A DNA stretch of 28,483 nt from Pseudomonadota bacterium (GCA_021826485.1 JAKAZX010000004.1:1-28483), one strand, 5' to 3'; shown: positions 15,249 to 22,370, counted from the stretch's first letter. Numbers and translations: made by a program. The notes: generated from the sequence alone by a model not told the origin.

Positions 15249-16101
15249 TGTGATCCGCCAGCGCGTCGGTGAGCGGCTGCCGCGGCTCGCGCGCCTTCAG
15301 CAGCAGGATGCCCGTCTCCTCCAGTTCCGGCAGTCCCTCTCCCGCCTGAACCGCGCGCAGCCCCTCCGGCAGCAGGGTGATCGGCGAGGCGGTGACGGCA
15401 AGCCCCGCCAGCACCGGCGCGTGCGTGCCGGCGAGCGTTGCCGAAGTATAGGCGATGCGATAGCGCCGCCCCTGCCCGGTCAGCGCCCGCAGCGCCGCAG
15501 CGCGCCAGGAACAGTTGCCGGACGCCAGCGCCAGCGGCAGCGGATCGAGCCGGTGCGGCGCATGTCGCATGGAGGTGATCCAGTGCAGCGGGCCGCGCCA
15601 CAGTTCGACGGCCGGCCAGCGCAACGGTTCGTTGCCTTCCGAGCACAGCGTCAGGTCCAGCTCACCGGCGCGCAGCTTGTCCACGCATTCGCAGGAACTG
15701 GCGCAGGTGACTTCGACATCGACCGCCGGATGGGTGTCGGCAAAGCGCTTCAGGACGGCGGGCAGGTAGCGCAGCGCATAGTCGTCCGGCGTGCCCAGCC
15801 GCACCGTGCCCTGCATCGACGGCGCGCGGAACGCCGACCAGATGGCATCGTTCAGCGCCAGCAGTTCCCGCGAACGCTCCAGCAGATACTGGCCGTGCGG
15901 GGTCAGCGACACGGCGCCGCCCTTGCCGCGCAGCAGCACCCGCTGGCCGAGCACGCTTTCCAGCCGCTGCACCTGCATCGACACGGCCGATTGCGTGCGG
16001 CCGACCCGTTCGGCGGCGCGGGTGAAGCTGCCTTCCTCCGCGATATAGGCGAAGGCGCGCAGCAGGTCGGGATCGATGCCGAGGGGAGCGGACATGGTCA
16101 T
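15211..16101 (-). CDS. LysR-family transcriptional regulator
   Basis: This 296-residue regulator has an N-terminal winged helix-turn-helix (about 9-66, with AEEGSFTRAAERVGRTQSAV then SMQVQRLE) and a periplasmic-binding-like effector domain (about 95-290). The effector domain contains a cluster of cysteines (C133, C137, C139, C153) in TCASSCECVDKL and the following strand; whether they are functional is unknown. ATG 16101 and ATG 16095 are both possible. It is transcribed away from a DUF1127 gene, and the 91-bp gap holds TCAGGATA-type repeats that look like its operator. The natural effector cannot be read from the sequence. Confidence 0.92.
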   Translation of the reverse strand: MTMSAPLGIDPDLLRAFAYIAEEGSFTRAAERVGRTQSAVSMQVQRLESVLGQRVLLRGKGGAVSLTPHGQYLLERSRELLALNDAIWSAFRAPSMQGTVRLGTPDDYALRYLPAVLKRFADTHPAVDVEVTCASSCECVDKLRAGELDLTLCSEGNEPLRWPAVELWRGPLHWITSMRHAPHRLDPLPLALASGNCSWRAAALRALTGQGRRYRIAYTSATLAGTHAPVLAGLAVTASPITLLPEGLRAVQAGEGLPELEETGILLLKAREPRQPLTDALADHITETFRAELRRF

Positions 16102-16150
16102 CAGGATATCTGATGATGGATATCAGGTCAATTCGTTTCTCTTATCCTGA
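16101..16150. promoter_or_regulatory. Candidate LysR operator cluster
   Basis: TCAGGATA (16101-16108) and TATCCTGA (16143-16150) form a perfect 8-bp inverted repeat around 34 bp. Between them are two direct GGATATC copies (16104-16110 and 16118-16124) and a CTGAT/ATCAG inverted pair (16110-16114 with 16122-16126). Such clustered repeats between a LysR gene and its divergent neighbour usually mark autoregulation. The left repeat overlaps the LysR start codon. Confidence 0.5.
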
Positions 16151-16192
16151 CCAAGCGCCCATCTTTCCTTCCGACAGCCAGAGGAGGCGAAG

Positions 16193-16423
16193 ATGACGAG
16201 CAACGTGCTGGCGCTGCCGGTGCTGCGGCAGGCGAACGGGCGGCCCCGGTCCGGACTGCGCAATATGGTGGCGGCGTTGCGGGAGCGCTGGGTGCGCGCC
16301 CGGCGGCTGCGCGAAACGCGGCGCTACGTTCTGGGGATGGACCAGCACATGCTGGCGGATATCGGCGTCTCCCGCGCGCAGGCGCTGTTCGAGCTCGACC
16401 GCGCATCCGGACGCGGCGGGTGA
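16193..16423 (+). CDS. DUF1127 (YjiS-like) small protein
   Basis: This 76-residue basic protein has the DUF1127 signature in its second half: RRYVLGMDQHMLADIGVSRAQA and then LFELDR. The ATG at 16193 has a strong GAGGAGG site 6 nt upstream. DUF1127 proteins in alphaproteobacteria are small, abundant, Arg-rich proteins implicated in stress adaptation and RNA-linked metabolism; nothing here narrows that. The gene diverges from the LysR gene and is a probable target of it. Confidence 0.9.
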   Translation: MTSNVLALPVLRQANGRPRSGLRNMVAALRERWVRARRLRETRRYVLGMDQHMLADIGVSRAQALFELDRASGRGG

Positions 16424-16457
16424 TCGCGACGGGTCTGCAACAAGCAAGATGTCCGGC

Positions 16458-16504
16458 CGACCGGCCGGGGACGGGCGAATTCAAACCGCCCATCCGGCCG
16501 GTCG
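16458..16504. repeat. 11-bp inverted repeat downstream of the DUF1127 gene
   Basis: CGACCGGCCGG (16458-16468) and CCGGCCGGTCG (16494-16504) are exact reverse complements separated by 25 bp. They could form a stem ending the DUF1127 transcript, but no T-run follows on either strand. Confidence 0.4.
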
Positions 16505-16542
16505 TGCCGCCGACGCAGGTTTGACTCGCGCGGGGGGAACCC

Positions 16543-16584
16543 CTGTGTCACAGTCGAAATGCCGCAGCTTGCAGTTGTGCGGCA
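16543..16584. repeat. Two palindromes upstream of the hybrid kinase gene
   Basis: CTGTGTCACAG (16543-16553) is a perfect palindrome around a central T. TGCCGCA (16560-16566) and TGCGGCA (16578-16584) form a 7-bp inverted repeat around 11 bp. Both lie 34-75 bp before the kinase start and 17 bp or more after a TTGACT (16521-16526) that could be a -35. They may be operator or leader-RNA elements; no family can be named. Confidence 0.35.
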
Positions 16585-16617
16585 AGAAACTGGACCGGAA
16601 TTGCTGCGGGTCTTCAT

Positions 16618-18177
16618 ATGCAGCTCAGGGGCATAGTTGCCGATCGAGACGTAAATATCGCCACGCAGGACGCGGACCGTTCGCAGGCGGCCGATGCTGC
16701 TCTGCAACTCCAGTCCGAGCAACTGCTGGAGGCCTGCCGGCTGGCCCGCATCGCCACCTGGGACATGGCGGTCCCGGAGGCCGAGGCGGAGGCGGACGCG
16801 GCCCTGATCGCGGCGTTCGGGGAGGTTCATCCGGAGGATCGCGGCCGGCTGCGCGCGGCGCTGCGCGGCGCCATCGCCTCGGGCACCGGCTTCGACGTGG
16901 AATACCGCGTGCTGGCCGACGGCCGGCGCGTCGGCTTCGCCCGCGCCGCCGGGCGCTGCCACACCGACGCGACCGGCGCGGTGGCACGCATCAGCGGCGT
17001 CGCGCAGGACATCACCGAGCGCAAGGAGGCCGAGGCGGCCAGCCTGCAGGCCGAAAAGCTCAAGGCGATCGGCCGGCTGACCGGCGGGATCGCGCATGAC
17101 TTCAACAATCTGCTCACCGTCATCTCCATGAACCTGGAGATGCTGGCCGAACTGATCCCCCCGCAGCACGCGTTCTGGGACTATGTCGAACCGGCGCGGC
17201 AGGCGGCGAACAGCGGCGCCGAACTGACGGCGCGGCTGCTCGCCTTCGCCCAGCGCCAGCCGCTGCGGCCGGAGACGGTGCGGCTCGATGGTTTCCTGGC
17301 CTCGCTGCGCGAACTGGCGATGCGCACGATCGGCGGGCGCTGCACCATCGACCTGCGCGCCGATCCGGCCATCGGCGCCTGCCTGTCCGACCGCGCGCAA
17401 CTGGAAAGCGCCCTGCTCAACCTGATCGCCAATGCGCGCGACGCCATGCCGGCGGGCGGGCGGATCGTGATCTCGGCGGTCAACCGGACGGTCGCCGCAC
17501 CGGGCTGCGACGGGCTGGCGCCCGGCACCTACGTGTCGGTCGCGGTCGCCGACGAGGGCATCGGCGTGCCGCCCGAGATCATCGACCGCGTGTTCGAGCC
17601 GTTCTTCACCACCAAGCCGGTCGGCAAGGGCACCGGCCTCGGCCTCAGCATGGTGCTCGGCTTCGCCCGGCAGTCCGGCGGGCGGGTGGAGATCGAGAGC
17701 CGTCCGGGACACGGCACCACGGTCAGCCTGATCCTGCCGCGCGCGCCGGACGATGCGGCGCGGCCGGCACCGCGGCCGGCGCGGGCGGCCTGGCGGCCGC
17801 TGCCGCTGCGCACGCTGGTGGTGGACGACGCGCCCGAGGTGCTGCGCGCCATGACCCGGATGTGCGCCGATGTCGGGCTGCGCGCGGTCGCGGCCGGCAG
17901 TGCCGAGCAGGCGCTGGCGCTGCTGCGGCAGGCGCCGCCGTTCGACCTGCTGCTGACCGACGTGATCCTGCCCGGCCGGTTCGGCGGCGCCGAACTGGCG
18001 CGTGAGGCGCTCCGCCTGCATCCGGCGCTGCGCGTGCTCTACACCTCCGGCTATTCGGATGTGGAGATCGTCAACCGCACGCGCATCGAGCGCGGCAGCG
18101 AAGTGCTGATCAAGCCGTACAGCCGCCGCGAACTGCTGGCCGCGCTGCGGCGGGTGATGGAGGATCAGACCGCATGA
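16618..18177 (+). CDS. PAS hybrid sensor histidine kinase with C-terminal receiver
   Basis: This 519-residue protein has no membrane segments and is cytoplasmic. A short PAS domain (about 36-138) ends in the usual DITERKEAE linker. A HisKA domain follows with phospho-acceptor H160 in GGIAHDFNNLL, then an HATPase domain with the N box (N272 in LIANARDAM), DEGIG (312-316), FEPFFTTK and GTGLGLSM. The receiver (about 398-515) has acidic D403/D404, phospho-acceptor D448 in LLLTDVILPG, T476 and K499. All catalytic residues are present. The PAS core looks some 20 residues short between TWDMAV and HPEDR. The ATG has no strong ribosome site. The gene lies 105 bp before the FIST gene on the same strand, so it probably forms one signalling unit with it. 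Confidence 0.9.
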   Translation: MQLRGIVADRDVNIATQDADRSQAADAALQLQSEQLLEACRLARIATWDMAVPEAEAEADAALIAAFGEVHPEDRGRLRAALRGAIASGTGFDVEYRVLADGRRVGFARAAGRCHTDATGAVARISGVAQDITERKEAEAASLQAEKLKAIGRLTGGIAHDFNNLLTVISMNLEMLAELIPPQHAFWDYVEPARQAANSGAELTARLLAFAQRQPLRPETVRLDGFLASLRELAMRTIGGRCTIDLRADPAIGACLSDRAQLESALLNLIANARDAMPAGGRIVISAVNRTVAAPGCDGLAPGTYVSVAVADEGIGVPPEIIDRVFEPFFTTKPVGKGTGLGLSMVLGFARQSGGRVEIESRPGHGTTVSLILPRAPDDAARPAPRPARAAWRPLPLRTLVVDDAPEVLRAMTRMCADVGLRAVAAGSAEQALALLRQAPPFDLLLTDVILPGRFGGAELAREALRLHPALRVLYTSGYSDVEIVNRTRIERGSEVLIKPYSRRELLAALRRVMEDQTA

Positions 18178-18233
18178 GCGACGACGCGCGCGCAAGGTTT
18201 CGCGACGAGACGCGCGCGCCGCGGTGCGCGTGC

Positions 18234-18239
18234 TAGCGT
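18234..18239 (+). promoter_or_regulatory. Candidate leaderless -10 element before the FIST leader ORF
   Basis: TAGCGT fits TAnnnT and ends 5 nt before ATG 18245. Its context, CTAG then CCGGCATG, resembles the one at hemC. It would allow the FIST and pseudokinase genes to be expressed apart from the upstream kinase. No clear -35 is seen. Confidence 0.35.
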
Positions 18240-18244
18240 CCGGC

Positions 18245-18286
18245 ATGTCCGCGCCCATGACACTTCGCATCGAGAGCCGGCCATGA
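18245..18286 (+). CDS. Possible 13-codon leader ORF overlapping the FIST start
   Basis: ATG at 18245 opens a 13-residue frame (MSAPMTLRIESRP) whose TGA (18284-18286) overlaps the FIST ATG (18283-18285) as ATGA. The frame differs from that of FIST, so this is not an N-terminal extension. The ATG lies 5 nt after a -10-like TAGCGT. It might couple ribosomes onto the FIST gene, which has only a weak GAGAG site 6 nt upstream. There is no conservation evidence; it could be chance. Confidence 0.35.
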   Translation: MSAPMTLRIESRP

Positions 18287-19479
18287 TCAGCATCGGATAT
18301 GCGCGGCATTTCGACGCGGCGCAGGCGGTGCGGCAGTGCGCGGCAACGATCCCGAAGGGCGATGCGCGCATGCTGCTGGCCTTCTGCGGCGGCAAGCACG
18401 ATCCGCAGGCCGTGCTGGCGGCGCTGCGGAGCGAATTCGGCCCGGTGCCGATCGTCGGCGGCTCGGCGGCCGGGGCGCTGTGCCACCAGGCCGGCGGCTA
18501 CAGTGGGCTGGAGATCGCGCTGGCCGCCTTCACGGATGCCGCGATGCTGCCGGCGATTCTCGCCGAGCCGGGTATGCAGGAGGGCGAGCAGGCCACCGGC
18601 CAGCGGCTCGGCGCCCGCATCGCTGCGGTCGCGGCGCCGGGCGCCGTGGTGCTGCTGCTGTTCGACAGCGTGGCCCGCAGCGCGCCGCTGCGCCTGCACC
18701 CGGCGAGCGAGATCGTGCGCGGCGTCACCGCGGGGCTGGGCGCGCAGACGGTGCGGCTGGTCGGCGGCGGCACGCTGACGGACATGAACCTGTCCGACGG
18801 CTGGGTGTTCGACGGCACCGGCTGCCGCAAGCACACCGCGGTCGCGCTGGTGTTTCCGCCGCAGGTGACGGCGGATATCGCGATCCTGCACGGCTGCCGC
18901 CCGGTCAGCACCTTCATGGACATCACCCGCATCGACGGCGCCGACGTGTTCGAACTGGACGGCAAGCCGGCGCTGGCGGTGATCGAGCAGATGCTGGGCC
19001 TGCCGCTCGGCGGGTCGCAGGGCCAGGACCTGTCGCTGATCGCAACACTGGGCGAAAAACAGGGCGATCCGTTCGCCCCGTATGACGAGAGCGCCTATGT
19101 CAACCGGCTGATCCTGTCGGCCAACCGCGAGGCCGGATCGATCACGCTGTTCGAGCCGGATTTTGCGCGCGGCACGCGGGTACAGATCATGGCGCGCGAC
19201 AACGGGCTGATGCTGGAATCGGTCCGCCACGGCATCGCCAACATCAACCGCGCCATCGTCGCGGAGCGTGCCTTCCTCGCGCTCTATATCGATTGCGCGG
19301 GCCGCGCCAGCGCGCGCAGCGGCGCGGCGGTGGAGGAGGCGGACCTGGTGCGCAACGGCCTGCCGCCGGGCCTGCCGCTGCTCGGCTTCTACTCCGGCGT
19401 CGAGGTCGCACCGTTCGACGGCTACAGCCGCCCGCTGGACTGGACCGGCGTGATCACCGTGCTGAGCCGCACGCCATGA
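18283..19479 (+). CDS. FIST-domain sensor protein
   Basis: This 398-residue soluble protein has the two-part FIST architecture: FIST_N (about 25-215, with VPIVGGSAAGAL and FDGTGCRKHTAVALVF) and FIST_C (about 220-390, with ELDGKPALAVIEQML and the closing GLPLLGFYSGVEVAPF). FIST proteins are ligand-binding sensors often paired with kinases. Some, named NosP, bind heme and sense nitric oxide beside a histidine kinase. Histidines that could matter include H68, H139, H184, H203 (in HGCRP) and H316; I cannot assign a heme ligand. The gene lies between a hybrid kinase and a kinase-like protein and overlaps the latter as ATGA. Confidence 0.88.
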   Translation: MISIGYARHFDAAQAVRQCAATIPKGDARMLLAFCGGKHDPQAVLAALRSEFGPVPIVGGSAAGALCHQAGGYSGLEIALAAFTDAAMLPAILAEPGMQEGEQATGQRLGARIAAVAAPGAVVLLLFDSVARSAPLRLHPASEIVRGVTAGLGAQTVRLVGGGTLTDMNLSDGWVFDGTGCRKHTAVALVFPPQVTADIAILHGCRPVSTFMDITRIDGADVFELDGKPALAVIEQMLGLPLGGSQGQDLSLIATLGEKQGDPFAPYDESAYVNRLILSANREAGSITLFEPDFARGTRVQIMARDNGLMLESVRHGIANINRAIVAERAFLALYIDCAGRASARSGAAVEEADLVRNGLPPGLPLLGFYSGVEVAPFDGYSRPLDWTGVITVLSRTP

Positions 19480-20804
19480 CGACGCACGATGCCGGCCGCC
19501 AGGAGCAATTGCTGCGCGAACTGAACTACTACCGGCGCGAGTGCAACGACCTGGGCGCCCGCCTGCTGCGCCTGCAGGAGGAGCAGAGCCAGGCATTCCG
19601 CGAGGCGCGGCGCAGCCGCACAACCGCGCGCCTGGTGCGGGAGGCGTACCGGCTGGCCGACGGCGCCACGTCCCTGGACGCCGTGGGCGGCGCCATGCTC
19701 GACGTGATCGTGGACAACGCGATGTGTGACCGCGCCGCCTTCCTGGCGGAAATGCAGCCCGGCTCCGGCCTGTTCGCGGTGACGCATGTGCTCGGCCAGC
19801 CGGGGGAGCCGCGGCCGGCGGCGGTGCGGATCGCCAACTGCCCGGGCTTCTTCTTCACCACCGCGCAGACCCGCATCGAGCCGCCGGCCTATGAGCTGAC
19901 CGGCATCCTCAACCTGCCGTACATCCTGTGGGCCTATGATCGCGCCAGCGGCAACGCGCTGATCCTCGGCAACCGCTCCGAAAGCAATGTCAGCCGGCCG
20001 TTCGAGGCGGGCGACCAGGAGCTGATCGAAGGCGCGCTGTCCGTCTATCTGGACGTGCTGACGCGCAAGCAGGCGGAATTGCGGCTTCGCCGTGCCAAGC
20101 AGATCGCCGAGGAAAGCGTGGCCGCGACGGCGCAGTTCCTGGCCGATGCCAGCGGCGCGCTGCGGCCGCCGCTGAATTCGATCATCGGCTGTTCGGAGAA
20201 GATGGCCAGCGGCTCGCGCTATCCGCTGACCATCGAGGGCTGCGCCGAGTTCGCCGACCGCATCCACGAGTCGGGCAACCAGGTGCTGGCGCTGATCAGC
20301 GGCATCCTGCGCTATTGCAGCTTCGCCGAGGGCACGCTGTCCTTCGCGCCGGACTGGCGGCCGCTGCGCGACGTGCTCGGCGGCGCATTGCGCGACGGCG
20401 CCAGCCTTGGCCGGCCGCGCGGCGTGCGCGTGGATGGCGATCTGGCGGAGGCCGAGGTCGAACTGCTGGTGGATGCCGACTGCTTCGGCGAAGCGCTGTC
20501 GGCCGTGGTGGGCAACGCGGTGCGCGCCAGCCCCTCCGCCGGGCGGGTGCGCGTGGCGGCGAGCCTGCGCCAGGACGGCACGATGGAGATCGGCGTGCAT
20601 GGCAGCGCGGACGGCAGCGATCCGCCACCGGACCCGGCGGCTGAGGATGTCGCGCAGATCAGCCTGCCGATCCTGCGCGCCGTGGTAGAGGCTCATGACG
20701 GGCAGATCACGCTGCACGACGCGCCCGCCGCGCCGTGCGCCATCATCGCCCTGCCCGCGCACCGCGTGCGCACCAGTGCGCACGCGGCGGACGATCCGCT
20801 TTAG
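19476..20804 (+). CDS. GAF protein with degenerate histidine-kinase core (probable pseudokinase)
   Basis: This 442-residue cytoplasmic protein starts with a coiled coil (about 8-60), then a GAF-like domain (about 60-195), a second coil, a DHp-like pair of helices (about 215-285) and an HATPase-like fold (about 325-430). At the phospho-acceptor site the expected SHELRTPLN reads SGALRPPLN, with Gly227 in place of His. An N-box asparagine remains (N347 in VVGNAVRAS). The DxGxG motif is replaced by GSADGSDPPP, and the second glycine-rich box is gone before ISLPILRAVVEAHDG. The reading frame is intact. It is translationally coupled to FIST, so it is probably an adaptor or partner of the FIST protein rather than an active kinase. 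Confidence 0.82.
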   Translation: MTTHDAGRQEQLLRELNYYRRECNDLGARLLRLQEEQSQAFREARRSRTTARLVREAYRLADGATSLDAVGGAMLDVIVDNAMCDRAAFLAEMQPGSGLFAVTHVLGQPGEPRPAAVRIANCPGFFFTTAQTRIEPPAYELTGILNLPYILWAYDRASGNALILGNRSESNVSRPFEAGDQELIEGALSVYLDVLTRKQAELRLRRAKQIAEESVAATAQFLADASGALRPPLNSIIGCSEKMASGSRYPLTIEGCAEFADRIHESGNQVLALISGILRYCSFAEGTLSFAPDWRPLRDVLGGALRDGASLGRPRGVRVDGDLAEAEVELLVDADCFGEALSAVVGNAVRASPSAGRVRVAASLRQDGTMEIGVHGSADGSDPPPDPAAEDVAQISLPILRAVVEAHDGQITLHDAPAAPCAIIALPAHRVRTSAHAADDPL

Positions 20805-21964
20805 CCCAGCAGCTCGGGCGGCGTTGCCGCAAGGGTCGCCAGATTCTCGTCGATCGCCCGGAACAGGCCCCAGGTCTCCCCGTAATTCAGCGGGAAGCCG
20901 GGACAGCCGGCATCGGCGTCCTGCTGGCGCGCGTGGATGTAGCCGGTCCAGCGGCGCGTCGCCGGACGGCGGTGATGGAAGTCGTGGCACGGCGCGTCGC
21001 CCACCAGCACGAACAGCCGCACCGGAAGCTGCACCAGCAGCATCTGCAGCCACCAGCCCGCCCAGGCGACCGGGCCGGCACCACGGTCCGGCGGCATCGC
21101 GCCGGGGAACACGCCGGCGGTGGCACGGCAGACGAATTCCTTGCCGCGGGCGGAAATCACCGCCGCGTCGGGGAAGCGGTGTTCGCACAGGATGCGCAGC
21201 ACCGTCGCCACCTGCAGCAGCACCGTGACGGGCAGCACCCAGAGCAGCAGAAACGCGCCCGGGCGGCCGGCCCACGCCGCTGCCCCCGCTGCGCCGGTCC
21301 ACAGCGCGATGCCGACTGCGTCATGTGCCCAGTCGGGCGAGAGCACGCTGGCGCGCAGCCGGCGGACGAGGAAGCGCGCGTGAAACAGTGGCGAGGCGAG
21401 AACCCACAGCACCCGCCGCCACAGTGCCCGCTTCGCCAGCCCCGGCCGCAGGCCGCACATCGTGAACACGAAATCGGCGAACTCGTCCTCCCCGGTCAGC
21501 AGCTTGCGCGGACTGTGGTGCAGCATGTGCTCGCGCTGATAGGCGTCGAAATGCTTGAACAGCAGCAGCGCCGACAGCAGCCGCCCGACCTGCCGGTTGC
21601 GGGCACGGCCGCGGAACACGGTGCCGTGGGCGCAATGGTGGAACACCACGACCTGGAACAGCCCCAGCCCGCAGCAGGTGAAAAGCCATCCGGGCAGCAG
21701 CAGCAGCCATGCCGCCCGCGCCGGAATCGCCAGCGCCAGCAGGCCGAGCGCAATCCCCGCCAGCGTCCAGAGCACGGCGGCGCGCACGAAGCCGAGCGGC
21801 GTGGCCGGCCGCATCGCCTCCCCCGGCGCCGGGCGGGCGGTGAGCCAGGTAAGAAACGGTTGCCATAATTGCGGCAATTGCAAGAACATTATCACCCGCG
21901 GGTCGGAACGGACGGCGGCGTAAGGTGCTTCTTGCCACTTATTATGCGCCGGCATGGAAGTCAT
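20801..21964 (-). CDS. Membrane fatty-acid desaturase-like protein
   Basis: This 387-residue polytopic protein has about five to six hydrophobic segments and three histidine boxes typical of membrane di-iron desaturases: HHCAH (109-113), HMLHH (146-150) and HDFHH (327-331), plus H262 in CEHRFPD. It probably introduces a double bond or hydroxyl into a lipid acyl or related chain, at the cytoplasmic face of the inner membrane. The substrate is unknown. ATG 21964 has a GGGGA site about 7 nt upstream; ATG 21955 is the alternative. Its TAA and the TAG of the pseudokinase overlap by a few bases at the convergent ends. Confidence 0.85.
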   Translation of the reverse strand: MTSMPAHNKWQEAPYAAVRSDPRVIMFLQLPQLWQPFLTWLTARPAPGEAMRPATPLGFVRAAVLWTLAGIALGLLALAIPARAAWLLLLPGWLFTCCGLGLFQVVVFHHCAHGTVFRGRARNRQVGRLLSALLLFKHFDAYQREHMLHHSPRKLLTGEDEFADFVFTMCGLRPGLAKRALWRRVLWVLASPLFHARFLVRRLRASVLSPDWAHDAVGIALWTGAAGAAAWAGRPGAFLLLWVLPVTVLLQVATVLRILCEHRFPDAAVISARGKEFVCRATAGVFPGAMPPDRGAGPVAWAGWWLQMLLVQLPVRLFVLVGDAPCHDFHHRRPATRRWTGYIHARQQDADAGCPGFPLNYGETWGLFRAIDENLATLAATPPELLG

Positions 21965-22018
21965 GCTCTGTCCCCTTTGCGCTGAATGTCATCGCTATGC
22001 GGATTGCGGGTGGCGATC

Positions 22019-22030
22019 GGCACCGGTGCC
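22019..22030. promoter_or_regulatory. 12-bp perfect palindrome upstream of the desaturase gene
   Basis: GGCACCGGTGCC is self-complementary and lies 55-66 bp before the desaturase start. On the minus strand it overlaps a TTGGCA that could serve as a -35. It is a candidate operator; no regulator can be named. Confidence 0.3.
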
Positions 22031-22076
22031 AACTCGCGATGACACTGTGGCGGGGAATGGGTCTTCGGCGAATTAG

Positions 22077-22116
22077 AAAAAATGCCGATCCGCGACTGCA
22101 ACGCGCGGGCCGCGGC
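22077..22116 (-). terminator. Probable intrinsic terminator, minus strand
   Basis: On the minus strand, GCCG...CGGC (outer) and CCGCG/CGCGG (inner, 22104-22108 with 22090-22094) form a stem around a 9-nt loop. One T... (22083) and then six Ts (22082-22077) follow. The stem has an unequal internal loop, so it is imperfect. It lies about 45 bp after the stop of the small membrane protein gene and would end that transcript, possibly together with the arabinoside operon, before the desaturase gene. Confidence 0.5.
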
Positions 22117-22160
22117 GATGCCGCGAACAGGACGGGAACTGCGGGGGCCGGCCGGGGCGG

Positions 22161-22370
22161 CTACCGGGTGGCGCGACCGCCGGGCATGGTGCCGACCGGC
22201 CGCCGCGACCGCCGGCGGGGAAACGGCGGGAACCGCCGCAGCGCGGCGCCCAGCAGGGCGGCGGCCACCGCCGCCGGCACCGCGGCCAGCCATGCCGCGG
22301 CACCGACATGGCGGGCGCACAGCAGGTAGAAGCCGAACAGCTCCGCCCAGAAAATCAACCCGCCGATCAC
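22161..22370 (-). CDS. Possible small membrane protein
   Basis: This 69-residue frame encodes two hydrophobic segments (about 2-18, containing GGLIFWAELFGFYLLC, and 23-42) and then a basic Arg/Pro tail. I did not recognise a family. GTG at 22370 has GGAG seven nt upstream; GTG at 22376 is too close to it. A probable terminator follows about 45 bp downstream, which favours a real transcript. At this GC content a chance open frame of this length is still quite possible. It lies 101 bp after the arabinofuranosidase stop on the same strand. No other gene is visible in 21965-22471. Confidence 0.45.
   Translation of the reverse strand: MIGGLIFWAELFGFYLLCARHVGAAAWLAAVPAAVAAALLGAALRRFPPFPRRRSRRPVGTMPGGRATR

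Noticed and set aside
16543..16553. CTGTGTCACAG as a CRP/FNR site
   Set aside because: CRP/FNR sites need two half-sites separated by 4-6 bp; here the arms are separated by one base.
16324..19623. A 1099-codon open frame on the minus strand covering the kinase and FIST genes
   Set aside because: It is antisense to two proteins with clear motifs, has an Arg/Ala/His-rich composition typical of high-GC shadow frames, and shows no recognisable domain.
19476..20804. Loss of kinase motifs as the result of a frameshift or sequencing error
   Set aside because: The frame is continuous with family-like sequence on both sides of each changed motif, and codon use and composition do not shift.
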